Position numbers and translations under genes: made by a program | The notes under the pieces: generated by a model | Told to the model about the DNA's origin: nothing | What the model saw: the letters and a program-made list of their open reading frames with translations, nothing else | Databases searched by the model: none | In this document: positions 44,404 to 53,520 of the stretch, piece by piece | How the letters are laid out: each line of letters starts with the position of its first letter | How positions within the stretch are numbered: position 1 is the first letter of the stretch | DNA from: CAXTKD01 sp964244885 | GTDB lineage: Bacteria; Pseudomonadota; Alphaproteobacteria; Sphingomonadales; Sphingomonadaceae | NCBI GenBank assembly: GCA_964244885.1 | Contig: CAXTKD010000005.1 | Coordinates: forward strand, 142,284-206,283 | Reading direction: 5' to 3' | DNA length: 64,000 nt

Positions 44404-45644
44404 AGCGTCACCCGGAGCGCGGCCTGCAACAGCGTCTGGCGCTGGTGCGGCGAGGCGCCGGCGCGCACCCGGGCGTCGCGGTCGCTGTCGATATGCAGCG
44501 CCTCCAGCCTGAGCGTCGTGGCGCGCGTCAGCGGCTTGCGCCAGGCGGCGGTAAGCGACCACCCGTCCTCGTCGTCCTGCCCGGTCAGCTTGCTGCCATG
44601 GTTGCGGGTGCCGAACAGGTCGAGCCGCGCCGACACCGCGCCCTCGCCGATCTTCCGGGTCGCCATCAGGAAGCCGGCGCGAAAGTCGGTGTCGACCCAG
44701 ATCACCCCGCCCGACGGAAAACCCATCCTGGTGTTGCCGGTCATCGCCTGCGCGGTGAGCGTCGTCCGGTCGCCGGCGTGGACGACCGCGCCGAGGTTCC
44801 AGAAGCGCGTGTCCCACCCCCATTGCAGGCGGCGCACCGCCTGCGGGTCGCCGCGGTTGTCGTAATAGGTAAGCGAGATCGCTGCCGGCACCGGCGGGCG
44901 CCATTCGAGCTTGCCGTAGAAGCCGACACGGTCGTCGAGCTCGATCATCTGGCGGCTTTGCGGCGACTGGACGAACTGCATGAAGCCATTCAGGGGCGCC
45001 ACCTTGATGTGGCCGAAGACGGTCGCCTTGTAGTCCGACAGCGCCCAGCCGCGAAAGGCCAGCAGCGTGGCGGCGGTGTCGTTGAGCTCGAAGGCCGAGG
45101 CGGTGGCGATCAGCCGGTGCTCGCCGAGATCGGCGGTGACCGTCGCCTCGACGCCGCCGACCTTCACCTCCTCGCCGATCCACGAATTGATCGCCGACGG
45201 GGTGATCGTCTCCGCGACGTGCCAGTCCGCGCTCTGGTGCTCGAGCGAGACCGGCGGCCAGAAGATACCGGCGCGGCCCGAAAGGCGGACATTGCCCTGC
45301 GTCAGCGGCTTCACTGCGACGAACGCCTCGATCAGGTCGATCGCATGGTCCTGCCCGTCCTGCGCCGCGGCGACAACGGTGCCGGTGATCCCCCAGGCGA
45401 AGCGCGGCTGCCAGACCAGCTCGGCCTCGGCGGCTTTCGGGCGGAAGCGGAAACCGCCGTCCGCGCCGAAGCGCGCCTTGCCGAAACCGCCATCGAGGAA
45501 GGAGCGCTCGCCGTCGACGGCGGTGAGACGGAGGTCGCCGATGACCGTCAGGGTTTCGGGGCCGAACAGGTCGGCGGCGGACACGGCGCCGGGCGCCGCG
45601 AAAGCGAGTCCTGCTGTCAGGCCGATCAGGCGCCAGCGCATCAC
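44400..45644 (-). CDS. Putative outer-membrane porin-like barrel
   Basis: 414 residues with a signal peptide (LIGLTAGLAFAAPGAVSAAD). Alternating strands run throughout (LTVIGDLRLTAVDG, RFAWGITGTVVAAAQD, SARLDLFGTR, TLLQAALRVTL), ending in leucine. No named family is recognised. The tight overlap with the cupredoxin-like gene suggests joint function, perhaps metal or electron handling at the envelope. Confidence 0.7.
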   Translation of the reverse strand: MMRWRLIGLTAGLAFAAPGAVSAADLFGPETLTVIGDLRLTAVDGERSFLDGGFGKARFGADGGFRFRPKAAEAELVWQPRFAWGITGTVVAAAQDGQDHAIDLIEAFVAVKPLTQGNVRLSGRAGIFWPPVSLEHQSADWHVAETITPSAINSWIGEEVKVGGVEATVTADLGEHRLIATASAFELNDTAATLLAFRGWALSDYKATVFGHIKVAPLNGFMQFVQSPQSRQMIELDDRVGFYGKLEWRPPVPAAISLTYYDNRGDPQAVRRLQWGWDTRFWNLGAVVHAGDRTTLTAQAMTGNTRMGFPSGGVIWVDTDFRAGFLMATRKIGEGAVSARLDLFGTRNHGSKLTGQDDEDGWSLTAAWRKPLTRATTLRLEALHIDSDRDARVRAGASPHQRQTLLQAALRVTL

Positions 45645-45770
45645 GACGGATGTCCCCCATTCCGTTATCGCACAGCTTCACCCTATCATGGTTAACAAGG
45701 CTTTAACCCATGCATCGGCGCGCGCCTTGCCGCCGCCACGATTCACGCCTAAGCCGCGCGCCGGTTCCAG

Positions 45771-47792
45771 ATGGCGTCACCCCCAACCCGAAAGCCCGAA
45801 AAGCCGCGACGCGGCACGGCGGCGCGTATCGCGCTGGCGCTGCTGAAGCTCGGCCTCGCGGGCGCGCTGCTCGGCGGCATCCTGCTGGCGGTCGCGGTGG
45901 CGATCTCGATGGCGTCGCTGCCCGGCTATTCGACGATGATGCGCTCGCCCAACGGCCAGTCGCTGCTGGTCAAGTCGGCGGACGGCGCCTCGCTGGTCTC
46001 GGTCGGCCCGAGCTATGGCGACTGGCTCGGCTTCAGCGACATTCCCGCGCCGATGATCGACGCGGTGATCGCGACCGAGGACCGGCGCTTCTACTCGCAT
46101 CCGGGCATCGACCCGATCGGCACCGCGCGCTCGGTCTTCGTGCGCGCCGAGAAGGGCTATTGGGCGCAGGGCGGCTCGACGATCACCCAGCAGTTGGCGC
46201 GCAACCTGTTCCTCAACAACAACAAGAATTTCGCGCGCAAGGGCCGCGAGGCTGTGCTGTCGCTGGCGCTGGAGCAGCGCTTCACCAAGCACCAGATCCT
46301 CGAGTTGTATCTCAACCGGGTCTATTTCGGCGGCGGCGCCTATGGCATCGACGCGGCCGCCCGCAAGTTCTTCGGCCATTCGGCGCGGCGGCTGAGCGTC
46401 GAGGAGGCGGCGATCATCGCCGGGCTGGTCAAAGCGCCGTCGCGTTATGCGCCGTCGGCCGATCCGCGCCTCGCCAAGCGGCGCGCCGCGACCGTCATCC
46501 AGCTGATGGAGGAAACGGGCAAGATCACGCCCGAGCAAGCGCGCGCCGCCGACCTCGACAGCCTCGCCTTCGCGCCGCAGCCGCGCCAGAACGACGTGCG
46601 CTACTTCACCGATTGGGTGCTGGCGCAATTGGACGACCTCGTCGACGAGCGGATCGAGCCGCTGGTCATCACCACGACCTTGCTGCCGGGCATGCAGCGC
46701 GCCGCCGAGGTCGCGATCAAGGGCGAGACGCCGCCGGGAGCGCAGGGCGCGCTGGTCGCGATGTCGACCGACGGCGCGGTGCGCGCGATGGTGGGCGGCA
46801 CCGACTATGTCTCGTCGATCTACAATCGCGCAGTGGTCGCGCAGCGGCAGGCGGGCTCGGCGTGGAAGATCTTCGTCTATCTGGCAGCGCTGGAGAACGG
46901 CAGCGAGCCCGACGACATCGTGGTCGACGAGCCGGTGACCTTCGGCGGCTGGACGCCGCGGAACGACGTCCACGGCTATCGCGGCGAGATGACCGTCCGC
47001 GACGCCTTCGCGCTGTCGGTCAACACCGTCGCGGTGCAGCTGGCGGCGCGGGTCGGCTTCGACACCGTCGCCGACATGGCGCAGCGCTTCGGCATCACGA
47101 CGAAGATCGACCGCCAGCCGGCGATGGCGCTCGGCACCTCCGACGTCCGGCCGATCGAGCTGACCGCCGCCTACGCCAGCATCGCGCGCGGCGGCGCGCA
47201 GGTCGTGCCCTATGCGATCACCCGGATCGAGACGACGCACGGCCGCCTGCTCTACAGCCGCGAGCCCGAAGCGCCGCGGCAGCTCGTCGAGCCCTCGGTC
47301 GCCGCCAAGATGACCGACCTGCTGTCGGCGGTCGTCACCAGCGGCACCGGCCGCGCCGCCAACATCGGCCGGCCGATCGCCGGCAAGACCGGCACGACGC
47401 AATCGAACAAGGACGGCTGGTTCCTGGGCTTCACCGGCGATCTCGCGGCGGGCGTGTGGATGGGCCGCGACGACGCCAAGCGCGTCGGCGGCCTCGCCGG
47501 CGGGCGCGCGCCGACGCGGGCCTTCGCGACCTTCATGCGCGCCGCGACCAAGGGCATGCCCGCCGAGGCGCTCGGCACCGAAGTGACGCTCGACCCCGGC
47601 GCGCCCGAGCCCGACGAGGAAGTCTATGGCCTGGCGCCTGAAGGCGAGGGCGTCGCGCCCGACGACAACGGCGGCGTGGTCGAGCCCGAGACGCCGGAGG
47701 ACGCCCCGGCGCCAAGAACCCAGCCGCGCCTCGACGAGAAGTTCCTCGACGACGTCCTGAAGGACGAACCGAAAAAGCAGCCGGACCTCTAA
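45771..47792 (+). CDS. Penicillin-binding protein, bifunctional class A
   Basis: 673 residues. N-terminal membrane anchor (LLKLGLAGALLGGILLAVAV); glycosyltransferase domain with E103 (ATEDRRFYSHPGID), GGSTITQQLARN and YLNRVYFGGGAYG; transpeptidase domain with S363 (SAWK), SVN (416-418) and KTGT (539-542). The tail is acidic and proline-rich. It polymerises and crosslinks peptidoglycan. Similar to PBP1-type proteins of alphaproteobacteria; which paralogue (mrcA or pbpC-like) cannot be decided. Confidence 0.93.
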   Translation: MASPPTRKPEKPRRGTAARIALALLKLGLAGALLGGILLAVAVAISMASLPGYSTMMRSPNGQSLLVKSADGASLVSVGPSYGDWLGFSDIPAPMIDAVIATEDRRFYSHPGIDPIGTARSVFVRAEKGYWAQGGSTITQQLARNLFLNNNKNFARKGREAVLSLALEQRFTKHQILELYLNRVYFGGGAYGIDAAARKFFGHSARRLSVEEAAIIAGLVKAPSRYAPSADPRLAKRRAATVIQLMEETGKITPEQARAADLDSLAFAPQPRQNDVRYFTDWVLAQLDDLVDERIEPLVITTTLLPGMQRAAEVAIKGETPPGAQGALVAMSTDGAVRAMVGGTDYVSSIYNRAVVAQRQAGSAWKIFVYLAALENGSEPDDIVVDEPVTFGGWTPRNDVHGYRGEMTVRDAFALSVNTVAVQLAARVGFDTVADMAQRFGITTKIDRQPAMALGTSDVRPIELTAAYASIARGGAQVVPYAITRIETTHGRLLYSREPEAPRQLVEPSVAAKMTDLLSAVVTSGTGRAANIGRPIAGKTGTTQSNKDGWFLGFTGDLAAGVWMGRDDAKRVGGLAGGRAPTRAFATFMRAATKGMPAEALGTEVTLDPGAPEPDEEVYGLAPEGEGVAPDDNGGVVEPETPEDAPAPRTQPRLDEKFLDDVLKDEPKKQPDL

Positions 47793-47802
47793 GTGCGATA
47801 AA

Positions 47803-47925
47803 TCCCCTCCCCTGCAGGGGAGGGGTAGGGGTGGGGTGCACCGCCGGGCGATAAGCTCAGAGTCCATGCCCCGCGTCTCTCTCCACCCCTACCCCTCCCC
47901 GCTGGGGAGGGGATTTGGTGCTGGA
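47803..47925. repeat. Family A-like palindromic repeat overlapping the 3' end of a gene
   Basis: Left arm CCCCTCCCCTGCAGGGGAGG near 47806 and right arm CCCCTACCCCTCCCCGCTGG near 47887. The right arm contains the stop codon and last codons (encoding NPLPSGEG) of the minus-strand gene at 47889. It lies between convergent genes. Confidence 0.85.
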
Positions 47926-48674
47926 TTAACCCGCCCCACCCAATGCAGCGCGGCGCCGTGGCGCTTGAGCCAGCGGGTGGCGCTGGCGTGGTGGGAATGG
48001 AGCTGGTCGGCGAGCGCATGGAAGTCGCGGCTGTGGTTCAGGTGGACGAGGTGCGCGACCTCGTGCGCGACGATCGAGGCGCGGACCTCGGGCGGCATCA
48101 GGATGAGCCTCCAGCTGTAGGCGATCGCGCCCGAGCCCGAGCAGCTGCCCCAGCGCGAGGTGGTCTCGCGAACCGAAACCCTGGTGACCTCGCGGCCGAC
48201 GCGGAGCGCCAGCGCGCGGGTCTCAGGTTCGAGCATCGCGAGCGCGTGACGCTTGAGGAAGCGCTCGATACGGCCGGAAAGCCCGTCGAGCGGCCCGCCG
48301 GCAATGAGCCGGTCGTCGGTGAGCGAGAGGGTGCGCGAGCGGGTTGGTGACCAGTCGATGAGGCGGTCGCGGCCCTCGACCGGGACGGTCGCGTTCGGGG
48401 CGAAGGGGCGGGCAGCCGGCCAGGCCGCGACGCGCGCGGCGATCCAGTGGCGGTGGGCGTCGATGAAGTCGCGGACCCGCGACGCGGCGACCCGCGGCGG
48501 CAGCGAGATGCGCACGACGCCGCGCGCCGCGTCGGCGCGGAGGGTCAGGCGGCGCGAGGCGGAGGAGCGCTTGAGCTCGACGGGGATGAGGCGGCCATCA
48601 ACCTCGATCATCGAGTGTTCTGGCGGCGTCGGTTGGGGCTTGGCGGGACGGTCGCCGAACAGCCAGCCGATCAT
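47889..48674 (-). CDS. YgjP/SprT-like zinc metalloprotease family protein
   Basis: 261 residues. The zinc motif HEVAHLVHLNH (HExxH) is preceded by RWGSCSGSGAIAYSWRLILM, the DUF45/YgjP signature. The C terminus PNPLPSGEG is encoded by a palindromic repeat, which also supplies the stop codon. Family function is unclear; peptidase activity is presumed. Start ATG 48674 is used because the longer reading has no family match. Confidence 0.87.
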   Translation of the reverse strand: MIGWLFGDRPAKPQPTPPEHSMIEVDGRLIPVELKRSSASRRLTLRADAARGVVRISLPPRVAASRVRDFIDAHRHWIAARVAAWPAARPFAPNATVPVEGRDRLIDWSPTRSRTLSLTDDRLIAGGPLDGLSGRIERFLKRHALAMLEPETRALALRVGREVTRVSVRETTSRWGSCSGSGAIAYSWRLILMPPEVRASIVAHEVAHLVHLNHSRDFHALADQLHSHHASATRWLKRHGAALHWVGRVNPAPNPLPSGEG

Positions 48675-48705
48675 CGAACGGCCTCGCTTGAAACCAGCCA
48701 AGTCC

Positions 48706-48790
48706 CCGTTCGTCCTGAGCTTGTCGAAGGACGTGGTCGCTCCCCGGCCGAGCCTGCCACGTGGTTCGACAGGCTTACCACGAACGAACG
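48706..48790. repeat. Palindromic repeat (family B)
   Basis: Arms CCGTTCGTCCTGAGCTTGTC near 48706 and CGACAGGCTTACCACGAACG near 48768, with internal CCACGTGG-like segments. Third copy of family B in this window, in the gap between two minus-strand genes. Confidence 0.88.
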
Positions 48791-48812
48791 TGGGTGAGGT
48801 TGTCGAGGCCCC

Positions 48813-49241
48813 TCACAGCTCGCGCTCGATCAGATGGTGCTCGAGCTCGCCGGCGTCGTCCTCGGAGATCGTCCAGCCGCGCACCGAATGGCCGGCGCGG
48901 GCCACCGATTCTGGGTCGCCGGTCTTCAGGGGGTGCCAGTCTGGGATGTCCTGGCCCTGCGCCAGGAGCAGGTAGGCGCAGGTCGAGGGTAGCCAGTCGA
49001 GCGTCAGGATCTTCTCGGGCGTCAGGCGGACGCATTCGGGGACGTGGGCCTTGCGGTTGCGGTAGTCGGCGCAGCGGCCGGTGGCGCGGTCGAGCAGGCG
49101 GCAGGCGACGTTGGTGGGGAGAAGCTCGCCGGTCTCCTCGTCCTCCAGCTTGTGGACGCAGCATTTGCCGCAGCCGTCGCAGAGCGACTCCCACTCGGCG
49201 CGGTTCATCTCGCGCAGGGTCTTCTGTCTCCAGAAGCTCAT
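48813..49241 (-). CDS. YcgN family cysteine-cluster protein
   Basis: 142 residues of the UPF0260/YcgN family. Clustered cysteines CDGCGKCCVHKLEDEETG and later CRLL, CADY and CVRL suggest bound metal or an Fe-S centre. Function unknown. It overlaps the SCO gene stop by four bases, which hints at a metal-related context. Confidence 0.9.
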   Translation of the reverse strand: MSFWRQKTLREMNRAEWESLCDGCGKCCVHKLEDEETGELLPTNVACRLLDRATGRCADYRNRKAHVPECVRLTPEKILTLDWLPSTCAYLLLAQGQDIPDWHPLKTGDPESVARAGHSVRGWTISEDDAGELEHHLIEREL

Positions 49242-49843
49242 CGCACGAAGGCGTTCAGCTTCGCCTCGATCTGCGCGGGGGTGGCGTCGTTGGCGGCGAA
49301 GTCGATCGGCGCGCCGTCGGGGCCGAGCAGGTAGATCATCGCGCTATGGTCCATCAGATAGTCGGGGCCGCTGCCCGCCTTGGCGGCGAAGACGCGGAAG
49401 GCCTTGAGCACCTTGTCGACCTGCGCCTGACTGCCGGTCAGACCGATCAGGCGCGGGTGGAAGGAGGCGACCCATTCCTTGATGACGGCGGGGGTGTCGC
49501 GCGCCGGGTCGATGGTGACGAAGATCGGCTGGACGCGCGCGGCGCGCGCGGGATCGCTCTTCTCGAAGCTCTTGAGAGCCAGCGACATCTTCTGCACGTC
49601 GGTCGGGCAGACGTCGGGGCAGAAGGTGTAGCCGAAGTACATGAGGCGGTACTTGCCCGCGAAGTCCCTGTCGGTGCGCGGGCGGCCGTCCTGGTCGATC
49701 AGCGCGAAGGCGCCGCCGAGGCCGCTGCCGGTCAGCGCGCCCTGCGGCGGCGGGTCGCCGCGATGCGTCGCCAGCACGGCGAGGCCGCCGAGCAGCAGCA
49801 GGCCGGCGGCGAGCGCCGTGAGGATGGTGGTGCGCCTGTTCAT
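49238..49843 (-). CDS. SCO1/SenC family copper-binding protein
   Basis: 201 residues. One N-terminal membrane anchor (ILTALAAGLLLLGGLAVLA) followed by a thioredoxin fold with copper ligands C75 and C79 (FCPDVCP) and H166 (MDHSAM). SCO proteins deliver copper to cytochrome c oxidase CuA or act as thiol oxidoreductases. No oxidase gene is in the window. Confidence 0.93.
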   Translation of the reverse strand: MNRRTTILTALAAGLLLLGGLAVLATHRGDPPPQGALTGSGLGGAFALIDQDGRPRTDRDFAGKYRLMYFGYTFCPDVCPTDVQKMSLALKSFEKSDPARAARVQPIFVTIDPARDTPAVIKEWVASFHPRLIGLTGSQAQVDKVLKAFRVFAAKAGSGPDYLMDHSAMIYLLGPDGAPIDFAANDATPAQIEAKLNAFVR

Positions 49844-49905
49844 CGAAGGGCTATCTCTCTATGCTAATCGCCGATGGTTCCAGCCCTAGCGAGGTCGTTC
49901 GTCTC

Positions 49906-50502
49906 ATGCGTTTTCTGCCAGTCGCGCTGGTCGCGTTCGCGCTCTCCTTACCCGCCGCCCCCGCCGCGGCGCAATTCTCGCCCGCCTTCAACTTCCTGAA
50001 GGCGGTGAAGGAGCGCGACGACTACAAGGCGCAGACGATCATCCGCGAGCCGGGATCGACCGTCGTCAACACCCGCGACGACGCCGGCGACCAGGCGCTT
50101 CACATCGTCACCAAGCGCCGCGACCTCTACTGGCTGCGCTTCCTGCTCGCCAACGGCGCGGACATCAACGGCCGCGACCGCGCCGACAACACGCCGCTCA
50201 TCCTCGCCGCCGGGGGCGGCTTCTCCGATGGAGTCCGCGAGCTCGTCCGCCTGCGGGCGCGGGTCGACCTCGTCAACAGCCGCGGCGAGTCGGCGCTGAT
50301 CCGAGCGGTCCAGATGCGCGACGCCGATTCGGTCGCGGTGCTGATCGAGGCCGGCGCAGACCCCGACAAGGCGGACAATTTCGGCGGCATGTCGGCACGC
50401 GAATACGCCCAGCAGGACGGCCGGTCGGGAAGCCGGATCCTGAAGCTGCTCGAAAACGCCAAGCCGGTGAAGCCCGTGGGCACGATGGGGCCGAGCAAAT
50501 AG
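49906..50502 (+). CDS. Ankyrin-repeat periplasmic protein
   Basis: 198 residues with a signal peptide (FLPVALVAFALSLPAAPAAA) and about four ankyrin repeats (DQALHIVTKRRDLYWLRFLL, NTPLILAAGGGFSDGVRELV, ESALIRAVQMRDADSVAVLI). Such proteins mediate protein contacts. ATG 49906 starts the signal peptide; an upstream ATG at 49861 would add 15 uncharacteristic residues. Divergent from the SCO gene. Confidence 0.87.
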   Translation: MRFLPVALVAFALSLPAAPAAAQFSPAFNFLKAVKERDDYKAQTIIREPGSTVVNTRDDAGDQALHIVTKRRDLYWLRFLLANGADINGRDRADNTPLILAAGGGFSDGVRELVRLRARVDLVNSRGESALIRAVQMRDADSVAVLIEAGADPDKADNFGGMSAREYAQQDGRSGSRILKLLENAKPVKPVGTMGPSK

Positions 50503-50504
50503 GC

Positions 50505-50915
50505 TCAGCCGCCGCCGTTACCCTCGGGCGCGAAGTCGAGCGATGCCGAATTCATGCAGAAGCGAAGTCCGCCCTGGTCGCGCGGGCCGTCGGGGAAGAC
50601 GTGGCCCAAGTGGCCGTCGCACTTCGCACACAGCACCTCGGTGCGAGTCATGCCGTGCGTGGTGTCGGTGACGGTCTCGACCGCATCCGGCGCGACCGGA
50701 GCGGTGAAGCTCGGCCAGCCCGAGCCGCTTTCGAACTTGCTGTCCGACGCGAACAGCGGCTGGCCGCAGCCGGCGCAGGCGTAGAAGCCCTCGTCGTGGT
50801 TATCGACATATTTGCCGGTCCACGCGCGCTCGGTGCCGTGCTCGCGGAGCACATGATATTGCTCGGGTGTGAGCTCGGCACGCCATTCGGCGTCGGTTTT
50901 CCGGACTTTTTCCAT
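50505..50915 (-). CDS. msrB: Peptide methionine sulfoxide reductase MsrB
   Basis: Reduces methionine-R-sulfoxide in proteins. 136 residues. Zinc cysteines C47, C50 (CAGC) and C96, C99 (CAKC), catalytic C120 (RFCMNS), and SGSGWPSF. No signal peptide, so cytoplasmic. It converges with the ankyrin gene, two bases apart. The longer upstream reading overlaps the nucleotidyltransferase gene and is rejected. Confidence 0.95.
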   Translation of the reverse strand: MEKVRKTDAEWRAELTPEQYHVLREHGTERAWTGKYVDNHDEGFYACAGCGQPLFASDSKFESGSGWPSFTAPVAPDAVETVTDTTHGMTRTEVLCAKCDGHLGHVFPDGPRDQGGLRFCMNSASLDFAPEGNGGG

Positions 50916-50919
50916 GCGT

Positions 50920-51474
50920 CTAGTCTCCTTCAAGCCCAAGAACGCGCACCTTGGGCCAACGTGCCGGCCAGTTCTTGCTCGCCATGCGATCGCGGTAGAA
51001 CACCGCCATCTCCGGCGCGTCGAACACCGGGCGCGATATGCAGTCGAACAGGTCGCCGAGGCCATGCGGCGCCAGCACGTCGATATGGGTGCCGCGCGCC
51101 CGAACCGCCACCGCGGTCGGCGTCTCGGCGAAGTTCCTGAGGCCGTCCTCCGTGTCGCGATAGGGCGGCCGGCCGGTCTTCAGGTGCATCCGAGCCTGGT
51201 TGCGGACTTCCCACGGGATGGCGGGCATCAGCCGGTCGAGCATCGCCTCGGCGGCCTTCTCGGGCGTCTTGCTGGTGTCGCTCGCATCGAAATAGAGAAC
51301 GTCGACGTCGGCCCAGTCGGTCGAGGGTTTGCGGCCGTGCAGATGGTCCCAGACAAGCGAGCGAACCGCCCCTGCGGCGATCCACGCGTCGGGGAGGCTG
51401 GTCTGCTCGACCGCCTCCAGCATCGCCATGAAATGCGGCGTGCTACGGACGATGGCCTCAAGCCGGTCGAGCAT
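50920..51474 (-). CDS. Nucleotidyltransferase family protein (DUF925-like)
   Basis: 184 residues. AAGAVRSLVWDHLHGR and the metal motif DVDVLYFD (aspartates of the polymerase-beta-like fold), followed by RNQARMHLKTG. These match small nucleotidyltransferase-like proteins of unknown substrate. It overlaps the YhhQ gene by 17 bases and lies four bases before msrB, forming one transcription unit. Confidence 0.87.
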   Translation of the reverse strand: MLDRLEAIVRSTPHFMAMLEAVEQTSLPDAWIAAGAVRSLVWDHLHGRKPSTDWADVDVLYFDASDTSKTPEKAAEAMLDRLMPAIPWEVRNQARMHLKTGRPPYRDTEDGLRNFAETPTAVAVRARGTHIDVLAPHGLGDLFDCISRPVFDAPEMAVFYRDRMASKNWPARWPKVRVLGLEGD

Positions 51475-52081
51475 CGAGCCTTCGGCCGATCGCGACGAAC
51501 AGGTAGATCAGCGGCGGCACGAGCACCGCAGACAGCACGACCTTGGCGAGCATCTGGCCGACCAGCAGTTCGCCGATCGGAAAGACGCCCCAGAAGGCGA
51601 TGGCGACGAACAGCAGCGTGTCGACGATCTGGCTGAGCACGCTTGCGGCGGCGGCGCGGAACCACAGCAGGCGCCCGCCCTCGCGGCCCTTTAGCCAGGA
51701 GAAGATCGTGACGTTCAGCGTCTGCGACGTGCCGTAGGCGATCAGGCCGCCGAGCCAGATGCGCGGCGTCGAGCCCATCATCGTCTGGAAGGCGGCAAGG
51801 CGCGCCGGGTCCATGCTGGGCGAGGCGGGGACCGCGAGGACGACCAGCGCCAGCGCCATCGAGACGAGCAAGGGCACGAAGCCGATCTGGACGAGGCGGT
51901 TGGCGAGGTGGCGGCCGTGCAACTCGGCGACCGCGCTCGACGTCACGACGAGCAGGAGGAAGGCGAAGATCCCCGCCTCGACCGCCAGCGGCCCGAGCGC
52001 CACCTGCTTGTTGCCGAGCACGCCCGCGATGCACACCATGCCGCCGTAGAAGATCGAGAAGGCGAAGAGCGAGCGTTGCAT
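51458..52081 (-). CDS. Queuosine precursor transporter (YhhQ/VUT family)
   Basis: 207 residues with about six membrane segments (ALGPLAVEAGIFAFLLLVVT, LVSMALALVVLAVPA, VVLSAVLVPPLIYLFVAI). YGTSQTLNVTIFSWLKG is a family signature. It imports preQ0 or preQ1 for tRNA queuosine synthesis. No preQ1 riboswitch was seen in the short gap to the MATE gene. Confidence 0.9.
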   Translation of the reverse strand: MQRSLFAFSIFYGGMVCIAGVLGNKQVALGPLAVEAGIFAFLLLVVTSSAVAELHGRHLANRLVQIGFVPLLVSMALALVVLAVPASPSMDPARLAAFQTMMGSTPRIWLGGLIAYGTSQTLNVTIFSWLKGREGGRLLWFRAAAASVLSQIVDTLLFVAIAFWGVFPIGELLVGQMLAKVVLSAVLVPPLIYLFVAIGRRLDARPA

Positions 52082-52092
52082 AGGCGGCGACC

Positions 52093-53406
52093 TTAGGCGA
52101 GCGGCCGCCGGGCGAGAAGCGCGAAGCGCGCGACGAGGAAGCCCGCCGCGACGAGGCTCGCGGCGATCACCGACCACAGGATGCCGTCCACTCCCATCCC
52201 GAGCGGGAAGGTCAGCACGTAGCCCAGGGGCAGCATGAACAGCGCGTAGCTGATGGTGTGCGTCGCCGTCGGCACCATGACGTCGCCCCGCGCGCGGAGC
52301 GCCTGCGCGCCGACGACCTGCAGGCCATCGGCGACGAAGAACAGGGTCGAGAGCAGCAGCGCCGGCGCCACGGCGGCGATCAGCGCGGGATCGCGGGTGT
52401 AGGCGCCGGCGATTTCGGGCGCGATCAGGGCGACGATCACCGCGATGGCGAACGTCCCGGCGGCACAGACCGCGAAGCCGAGCCAGCCGGCGCGCGCCAT
52501 GCCCTTCCGGTCGCGCGCGCCATAGGCCTGGCCGACAAGCACGCCGGTCGCGGCGGCGAGGCCCAGCGGCACCATGAAGATCATCGCCGCGACATTGAGC
52601 ACGATGCCCCAGGTCGCGACTCCGAGGCCGCCGAGCCAGCCGGCGTAGAGCGTCATCGAGGCGAAGGCGCACATCTCGACGAAGCTCGAGGCGCCGCCGC
52701 CATAGCCGATGCGCCGCTGGTCGCGCGCCGCGACCGCGCCATCGGCCTCGGGCGCGAGGACGCCGTAGGCCCGCGTCGAGCGCGACAGCAGGATGTAGCC
52801 GATCAGGAAGAGCATGAGCGCGAAGCGCGATCCGACGGTCGCCCATGCCGACCCCTCGGCGCCGTAGAGCGGCACGAGCCACAGGTTCACGGCGAGGTTG
52901 ACCAGATTGGCGGCGAGCATCGCAAGCATGCCGGGGATCGGCCGCGCCAGCCCTTCCAGCCAGAAGCTGCAGGCGGTGGCGACGGCGTGCGGCACCATCG
53001 ACAAGGCGAGGATCGAGGCAACCGCGCCGCCGCCGGCCGCGAGGTCCGGCGCCAGCCTGGAGACCGACATCAGCCAGGGCGAGGCGACATAAAGCGCCGA
53101 CGCGCTGGCCGCTCCCAGCAGCAGCGCGTAGGCGACGCCGCGCCGGAACACCGCGCCGGCCCTCGCCGGTCGGCCCTCGCCGACATGCCGGGCCGCCACG
53201 ACCTGGATGCCGAACAGCAGCCCGATGACCGTGACGATCACCACGCTGACCGGCGACAGCCCGAGCTGGAGATAGGCGAGCTCGGTCGAATCATGGCGGC
53301 CGACGACGATGCTGTCGCACAGCCCCATCGTCATCACACCGATCCGCGCGAGGATGACGGGCACGGCGAGGCGGAGAAGGGCCGCAAGGGCGGGACGGGA
53401 TGACAT
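52093..53406 (-). CDS. MATE family efflux transporter
   Basis: 437 residues with twelve hydrophobic segments in two halves. Motifs include LGLSPVSVVIVTVIGLLFG, PLYGAEGSAWATV and GLAAATGVLVGQAYGA, typical of the NorM/DinF branch. It probably exports cationic drugs or metabolites in exchange for Na+ or H+. Its start region faces the AT-rich promoter of the unknown gene at 53521. Confidence 0.93.
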   Translation of the reverse strand: MSSRPALAALLRLAVPVILARIGVMTMGLCDSIVVGRHDSTELAYLQLGLSPVSVVIVTVIGLLFGIQVVAARHVGEGRPARAGAVFRRGVAYALLLGAASASALYVASPWLMSVSRLAPDLAAGGGAVASILALSMVPHAVATACSFWLEGLARPIPGMLAMLAANLVNLAVNLWLVPLYGAEGSAWATVGSRFALMLFLIGYILLSRSTRAYGVLAPEADGAVAARDQRRIGYGGGASSFVEMCAFASMTLYAGWLGGLGVATWGIVLNVAAMIFMVPLGLAAATGVLVGQAYGARDRKGMARAGWLGFAVCAAGTFAIAVIVALIAPEIAGAYTRDPALIAAVAPALLLSTLFFVADGLQVVGAQALRARGDVMVPTATHTISYALFMLPLGYVLTFPLGMGVDGILWSVIAASLVAAGFLVARFALLARRPLA

Positions 53407-53433
53407 CGCGGCGTCTTAGCCGACGTCCCGATT

Positions 53434-53508
53434 ATCTACTAATCGATCTACTTCGAGGTTGTAGATGGGAGTACCGTTGATCTATACATCTACCTTACTC
53501 TTATAGAT
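53434..53508. promoter_or_regulatory. AT-rich operator-like region upstream of the unknown gene
   Basis: An AT-rich patch in a GC-rich window. ATCTAC occurs at 53434, 53446 and 53488, and its complement GTAGAT at 53461. A 7-bp inverted repeat ATCTATA/TATAGAT (53480-53486 and 53502-53508) flanks a likely promoter. This arrangement suits binding of a dedicated repressor or activator. Confidence 0.55.
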
Positions 53509-53520
53509 GGATAAGATTCG

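Noticed and set aside
45777..47867. Very long minus-strand open frame opposite the penicillin-binding protein gene
   Set aside because: It has no recognisable domain and is the expected shadow of a GC-rich coding strand.
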